Of a DNA stretch of 64,000 bases, positions 60,765 through 64,000 are shown piece by piece. The position numbers and the translations under genes are program-made. Origin of the DNA: Candidatus Zhuqueibacterota bacterium (lineage in GTDB: Bacteria; Zhuqueibacterota; Zhuqueibacteria; Oceanimicrobiales; Oceanimicrobiaceae); NCBI GenBank assembly GCA_029262055.1, contig JAJDAD010000045.1, positions 1 through 64,000 of the forward strand, written 5' to 3'. The notes beneath the pieces were generated by a model. It was not told the DNA's origin. It ran no database searches and saw only the letters and a program-made list of their open reading frames with translations. How positions within the stretch are numbered: the first letter of the stretch is position 1; every line of letters starts with the position of its first letter.

Positions 60765-62546
60765 TTAAGGCGCGGCTGCCTGGTTGTCTGCAAGCCCAGG
60801 TCGTCCGCCAACCAATGTGAGCCGGAAGGCAGCCATCTCCTGAGCGTTGCGGACCAACAGCACATCACCAGCCAGTACCGGGTGGTTCCAGGTCTTGCCC
60901 TTGATCACCGGGAAGCGCGCGATCTCGGTGAACCGGTCGGAGGCGGCCCTGACCAGGGCCAGCTCACCTTGCTCAGACAGCACCAGCAGCATGTCCTGGT
61001 CGGCCAGCAGGAATAGTTGGCCGGCGCCGTAACGTCCGCCCTTCCATGTGCGTTTGCCGTCGCGGAGGTCGATGCACGCGAGAATGTTGCCGTCGAACCC
61101 GAAGGCATGCCCTTTGTGAACGACAAACTCACTGTAGTAGGGTTTCAACCGCTTGGACGTCCAGCGCTCTTCTGTGGTCCAGCCGTCCGGTCCGTGCAAG
61201 ACCGCGATCCGGCGGATGCCGCTTCCCTGGCCGGCGCTGACCAGAATATCGCTGTCCGCTATCAGGGTCGGCTGCAGGATTGGGTAGCCTGGCCACGAAT
61301 GCTGCCAGAGCACATTACCATCTGCTGGCGCGACAGCGGCTACACCGTCTCCGTTCAACTGCAGAATTTGTGCGACTTCATGGATCATCAACAGGTGTGG
61401 CGAGCTGTAGCCTGCGCCGCCGGCAGGGCCGAGCCAGCGCGGATCGCCGGTAGCGAGGTCGTAGGCAACAAGGGCGCCGGAGGTGGCGACGATGACAAGG
61501 TCGTTGACCACGAGCGGTGAGCTTGAGAAGCCCCAGATCGGGAGCTTGGCATCGGTGTCGGCCGCCGCATTGCGTGACCAGACCACATCGCCGTTACTCG
61601 CGTTGAGTACGTTGAGGATGCCGGTCCCACCAATTGTATAGACGCGACCGTTGTTGAGGGTTGGTGTGCCGCGCGGACCTGCGCCGGCATTCGATTCCCA
61701 GAATCGCGCCGCATCCCGGTATCTCCACACCGGTTCGCCGGTAGATACTCTATAGCAGGCGACAACCTCGTCTTCACCACGCTGTTCCTGAGTGTAGAAG
61801 AGGTCGCCGTGGACAGCGAAGGACGACCAGCCCGGGCCGATCGACCGGCGCCACAGTTCGACCGGTGGCGAGGCAGACCAGTCGGTTTCGATTTGCACGC
61901 CACGGATGACCGCGTCACGATTAGGCCCGAGAAAGCCGGGCCACTCGGCTTCTGTTGCTAGGGTTGCCGGAGTAGATGGGAGAGCCATCGGCTCGTCCAT
62001 GGCTTGTGCCAGGAGTCTGTCTTCAGGAGTCTCTGCCCACCGCCAGGCGAAGTCATGATCGAAATCACCGGTAAAGCCTCCGGTGCGCACGAGTGCCCAA
62101 ACGCCGCTGGCCAACAGAATGGCGGTTACCAGCAACGGGCGGCGCAGGCTCTCGGGCAGGTACCGGCTGGCCGAGGCCCACACAACCAACGCAAGACTCA
62201 GGCCTGGAATGACGTAGACGGGGAATACCAGCCCCATCCCTCCGGTTGCAATTGACGTATGCAGAAAGAGTGAGGTCACATAGGCCGCAACCGCCATCAG
62301 AACGATGGCGCCCCAGCGCTCAAATCGTGGCACCCGGCTGAAAAAGGCCCACCAGACGACGATTGCGAGACCACCACCGACTCCACCCATTATCCCGATG
62401 GCCGAAGTATCGGGGATGATAACCGGAACGACAAATCGCGTGAACCACTGCACGACCACAAGAACCACACCTGGCCATAGCCGCAAGAGCTTCTGCTGAG
62501 CGTCAGCCAGGCCGGCCTCTGCTGTAACTTCCTTTCTTCCTAACAT
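60765..62546 (-). CDS. Membrane protein with PQQ-type beta-propeller
   Basis: A 593-residue protein. The N-terminal quarter holds about five membrane helices (about residues 25-45, 50-68, 78-97, 105-125, 137-155). The rest (about 200-590) is a PQQ-like eight-bladed propeller of the outer-membrane-assembly or alcohol-dehydrogenase-like style: 'WPGFLGPNRDAVIRGV', 'ELWRRSIGPGWSSFAVHGDLFYTQEQRG', 'VYTIGGTGILNVLNASNGDVVWSR' and 'GALVAYDLATGDPRW' are blade repeats. Whether it binds PQQ is doubtful, because propellers of this type are often structural. It seems to be alone in its transcript. Confidence 0.82.
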   Translation of the reverse strand: MLGRKEVTAEAGLADAQQKLLRLWPGVVLVVVQWFTRFVVPVIIPDTSAIGIMGGVGGGLAIVVWWAFFSRVPRFERWGAIVLMAVAAYVTSLFLHTSIATGGMGLVFPVYVIPGLSLALVVWASASRYLPESLRRPLLVTAILLASGVWALVRTGGFTGDFDHDFAWRWAETPEDRLLAQAMDEPMALPSTPATLATEAEWPGFLGPNRDAVIRGVQIETDWSASPPVELWRRSIGPGWSSFAVHGDLFYTQEQRGEDEVVACYRVSTGEPVWRYRDAARFWESNAGAGPRGTPTLNNGRVYTIGGTGILNVLNASNGDVVWSRNAAADTDAKLPIWGFSSSPLVVNDLVIVATSGALVAYDLATGDPRWLGPAGGAGYSSPHLLMIHEVAQILQLNGDGVAAVAPADGNVLWQHSWPGYPILQPTLIADSDILVSAGQGSGIRRIAVLHGPDGWTTEERWTSKRLKPYYSEFVVHKGHAFGFDGNILACIDLRDGKRTWKGGRYGAGQLFLLADQDMLLVLSEQGELALVRAASDRFTEIARFPVIKGKTWNHPVLAGDVLLVRNAQEMAAFRLTLVGGRPGLADNQAAAP

Positions 62547-62863
62547 TGGCTAATCCCCATCCTTTTAATCTTGTGATCCTGAAGTCTGCCGGAGAAGTGG
62601 TGAAAACCACCCTGCTGCGGATCCGTGGCAACAGGGTTAAGGCTCGCGCAACCAGTGCGAAGGCGCCGCAACAAGCCAGGCGATCCCTCGATGGGACGCA
62701 TTCGGGCTAGCAGGACTTAGGTACCCTCATCGAATCTTAATCGAGGCTCAGGGCCGTCGATATTTTATCTGCCTTACTCCCCGTGTACGTTCTTTCCGGG
62801 AACTGTTCCACTCTGATTCAGATTTCCTGAAGATAATCGCCGGGCCTGTCGTCAACCATGCTG
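62547..62863. other. Intergenic region before the PQQ-propeller gene
   Basis: A 317-base gap between the amidohydrolase stop and the propeller gene, both on the minus strand. I see no open frame with coding character, no hairpin with T-run, and no promoter good enough to name. Confidence 0.3.
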
Positions 62864-64000
62864 CTAAGTTGTGCCGGGCTGGTGGCCGCAATTCGAAGCT
62901 TGCCGCGCACATTCGGCCAGAACCGCGCCGGCAATGAAAATGCTCTCCTCCGGCGCATAAAATCTTGGTGAATGCGCAGGAATGACGTCACCCCCCTCTT
63001 CACGCGCTCCGATCCGCATAAAACAACCCGGGATATGCTCCATGTAACAGGCAAAATCTTCCCCTCCCATGTTGAGGGATTCGAGCGAGGTCAGAGCTGC
63101 TTCGCCCAGAACGCTGCTGACGGCCTGTCTGGCGTAGCGCACGGGTTCTTTAGGATTGACAATGGGTGGGGTTCCCGCGCCGAGTTTTACGGAAACACCG
63201 AGTTGGAAGGCCGCTGCCTGCGCTTGCGCGATGCGCTGAACTTCATCCTTTAGCAAGCTGCGGGTTTGTGGCGCAATGGCACGAATAGTACCGCACAACT
63301 GGACTTTCTCCGGAATAATATTCGGGGCACTGCCACCATGAATAGCGCCAACCGTGACAACGCCCGGATCAGCCGGATTCAGGCTGCGCGACACGGCGGT
63401 TTGCAAAGCAGTCACGAGGCCGGCGGCACCGACGATTGGGTCTATTGCTTCGTGTGGTCTGGCGCCATGCGCACCTGTCCCGGTCAGCTCGATCTCAAAC
63501 GAATCGGATGAGGCTGCCAACGGCCCCTCTTGTGCCACCACTTCACCAACCCGATAGCGCCGGTCCACATGTCCTCCAAAAATGCAAGTGACGTCTTCGA
63601 GCAGTCCGCTGTCCAGCACGGCCCGGGCCCCGGCGCCAATCTCTTCCGCCGGCTGCAGGATTACGACCACATCACCAGAAGGTGGATGCTGTGCCAACAA
63701 ATGGGCCGCCGCAATCGTCCAGGTTGCGTGCACGTCATGCCCACAAGCATGCATCACACTGTCGTTCCGTGATGAAAATGCCAGGCCGGTGGCTTCCTGA
63801 ATCGGTAGGGCGTCGATGTCTCCGCGGATGGCGGTAACCGGCCGGCCGGCTTCCCGCCCCCGGAAACGTGCCACCACGCCGGTACCCGCGACTCTCTGCA
63901 AATCGCCGGGATGCAATGCCGCCAGCTCTTCATAGAGGCGGTCAGCCGTTCGGTGTTCCTGCCAGGCAAGTTCAGGGTCTTGATGCAGGTCCCGGCGCAG
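62864..64000 (-). CDS. M20-family amidohydrolase (5' end outside the window)
   Basis: At least 378 residues of an M20D-type amidohydrolase/peptidase. The frame is open to the last base, where it reads 'LRRDLHQDPELAWQEHRTA', the normal beginning of this family, so only a few residues are missing. 'AIRGDIDALPIQE', 'HACGHDVHAT' (metal ligands), 'LQPAEEIGAGA' (catalytic Glu), 'TGTGAHGARPHEAIDPI' (lid-domain His) and 'NMGGEDFACYMEHIPGCFMRIG' follow in order. Such enzymes hydrolyse N-acyl amino acids or related amides. A TTG at 63916 is too far in to be the real start. Confidence 0.92.
   Translation of the reverse strand: MRRDLHQDPELAWQEHRTADRLYEELAALHPGDLQRVAGTGVVARFRGREAGRPVTAIRGDIDALPIQEATGLAFSSRNDSVMHACGHDVHATWTIAAAHLLAQHPPSGDVVVILQPAEEIGAGARAVLDSGLLEDVTCIFGGHVDRRYRVGEVVAQEGPLAASSDSFEIELTGTGAHGARPHEAIDPIVGAAGLVTALQTAVSRSLNPADPGVVTVGAIHGGSAPNIIPEKVQLCGTIRAIAPQTRSLLKDEVQRIAQAQAAAFQLGVSVKLGAGTPPIVNPKEPVRYARQAVSSVLGEAALTSLESLNMGGEDFACYMEHIPGCFMRIGAREEGGDVIPAHSPRFYAPEESIFIAGAVLAECARQASNCGHQPGTT

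Noticed and set aside
60462-61016. 184-codon plus-strand frame after the kinase cluster
   Set aside because: Half of it is antisense to the PQQ-propeller gene, and its translation is low-complexity basic sequence without hydrophobic core.
1-64000. CRISPR arrays, tRNA or rRNA genes, insertion sequences, phage genes
   Set aside because: Looked for on both strands; no regularly spaced direct repeats outside the DUF4097 gene, no T-loop/acceptor pairs, no transposase or integrase motif was found by eye.

Overview
The window looks like chromosome of a free-living, Gram-negative-type, signalling-rich bacterium, probably of the Fibrobacteres-Chlorobi-Bacteroidetes (FCB) side of the tree or a neighbouring candidate phylum (KSB1, Calditrichota or similar). 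The clues are two large secreted proteins ending in a 'NPFNP ... YNLLGQ ... SGVYFY' sorting tail of the type-IX-like kind, many outer-membrane barrels and lipoproteins, a TolQ/TolR/AgmX-type envelope motor, and many PAS histidine kinases. The assignment is inferred from protein style only; there is no rRNA or tRNA in the window. Coding density is high. I found no CRISPR array, insertion sequence or phage gene.

Layout, left to right. 1-1.4 kb: an unknown protein and a PAP2 membrane phosphatase. 1.6-10.3 kb: one long operon of an outer-membrane barrel, two large periplasmic TPR proteins, a small secreted protein, ExbB/TolQ, two different ExbD/TolR and an FHA/TonB-like AgmX protein, which together look like an energised envelope-spanning machine. 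10.4-11.1 kb: a deoxynucleoside kinase. 11.3-14.2 kb: an ECF sigma factor, a membrane anti-sigma-like protein with HEAT repeats, and a DUF4097 protein built on an 18-residue repeat. 14.2-19.7 kb: a SpoIIE-type phosphatase, a hybrid histidine kinase and a SpoU methyltransferase. 19.8-24.3 kb: an OmpA-like protein, an NtrC-type sigma-54 activator, a secreted coiled-coil protein and an outer-membrane barrel. 24.4-31.6 kb: a near-perfect sigma-54 promoter followed by a run of secreted proteins. It begins with a lipoprotein that joins an emfourin-like and a BsuPI-like protease-inhibitor domain, continues with a 1034-residue multi-domain exported protein, and ends with small lipoproteins and a DUF2330 protein.

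31.9-36.4 kb: a three-gene signalling operon (REC-PAS-PAS kinase, REC-HDOD protein whose receiver lacks the phosphoacceptor Asp, and REC plus degenerate HD-GYP). 36.6-40.6 kb: ferrous-iron uptake, with a DtxR/MntR repressor, a membrane-anchored DtxR-FeoA fusion, and FeoB split into a separate GTPase and permease; a perfect palindrome lies in front as candidate operator. 40.9-43.8 kb: a di-haem lipoprotein, a Rieske lipoprotein and a porin. 44.0-45.6 kb: ATP-type PEP carboxykinase with a strong terminator. 45.7-48.1 kb: a small accessory patch (PD-(D/E)XK-like protein, DUF5677-like protein, HEPN protein), partly AT-richer than its surroundings.

48.4-64 kb is almost all on the minus strand: a sorting-tail protein; yjbQ, a PfkB kinase, argS and rsfS in one operon behind a good sigma-70 promoter; a UDP-glucuronate decarboxylase, ApbE and a polyprenyl diphosphate synthase; three histidine kinases with no response regulator beside them; a membrane PQQ-propeller protein; and an M20 amidohydrolase cut by the window edge.

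Best candidates for something undescribed are the 1.6-10.3 kb machine with its unequal pair of ExbD proteins (one has Asn where the proton-carrying Asp should be), the sigma-54-controlled inhibitor/secreted-protein operon, and the membrane-anchored DtxR-FeoA protein beside a split FeoB.
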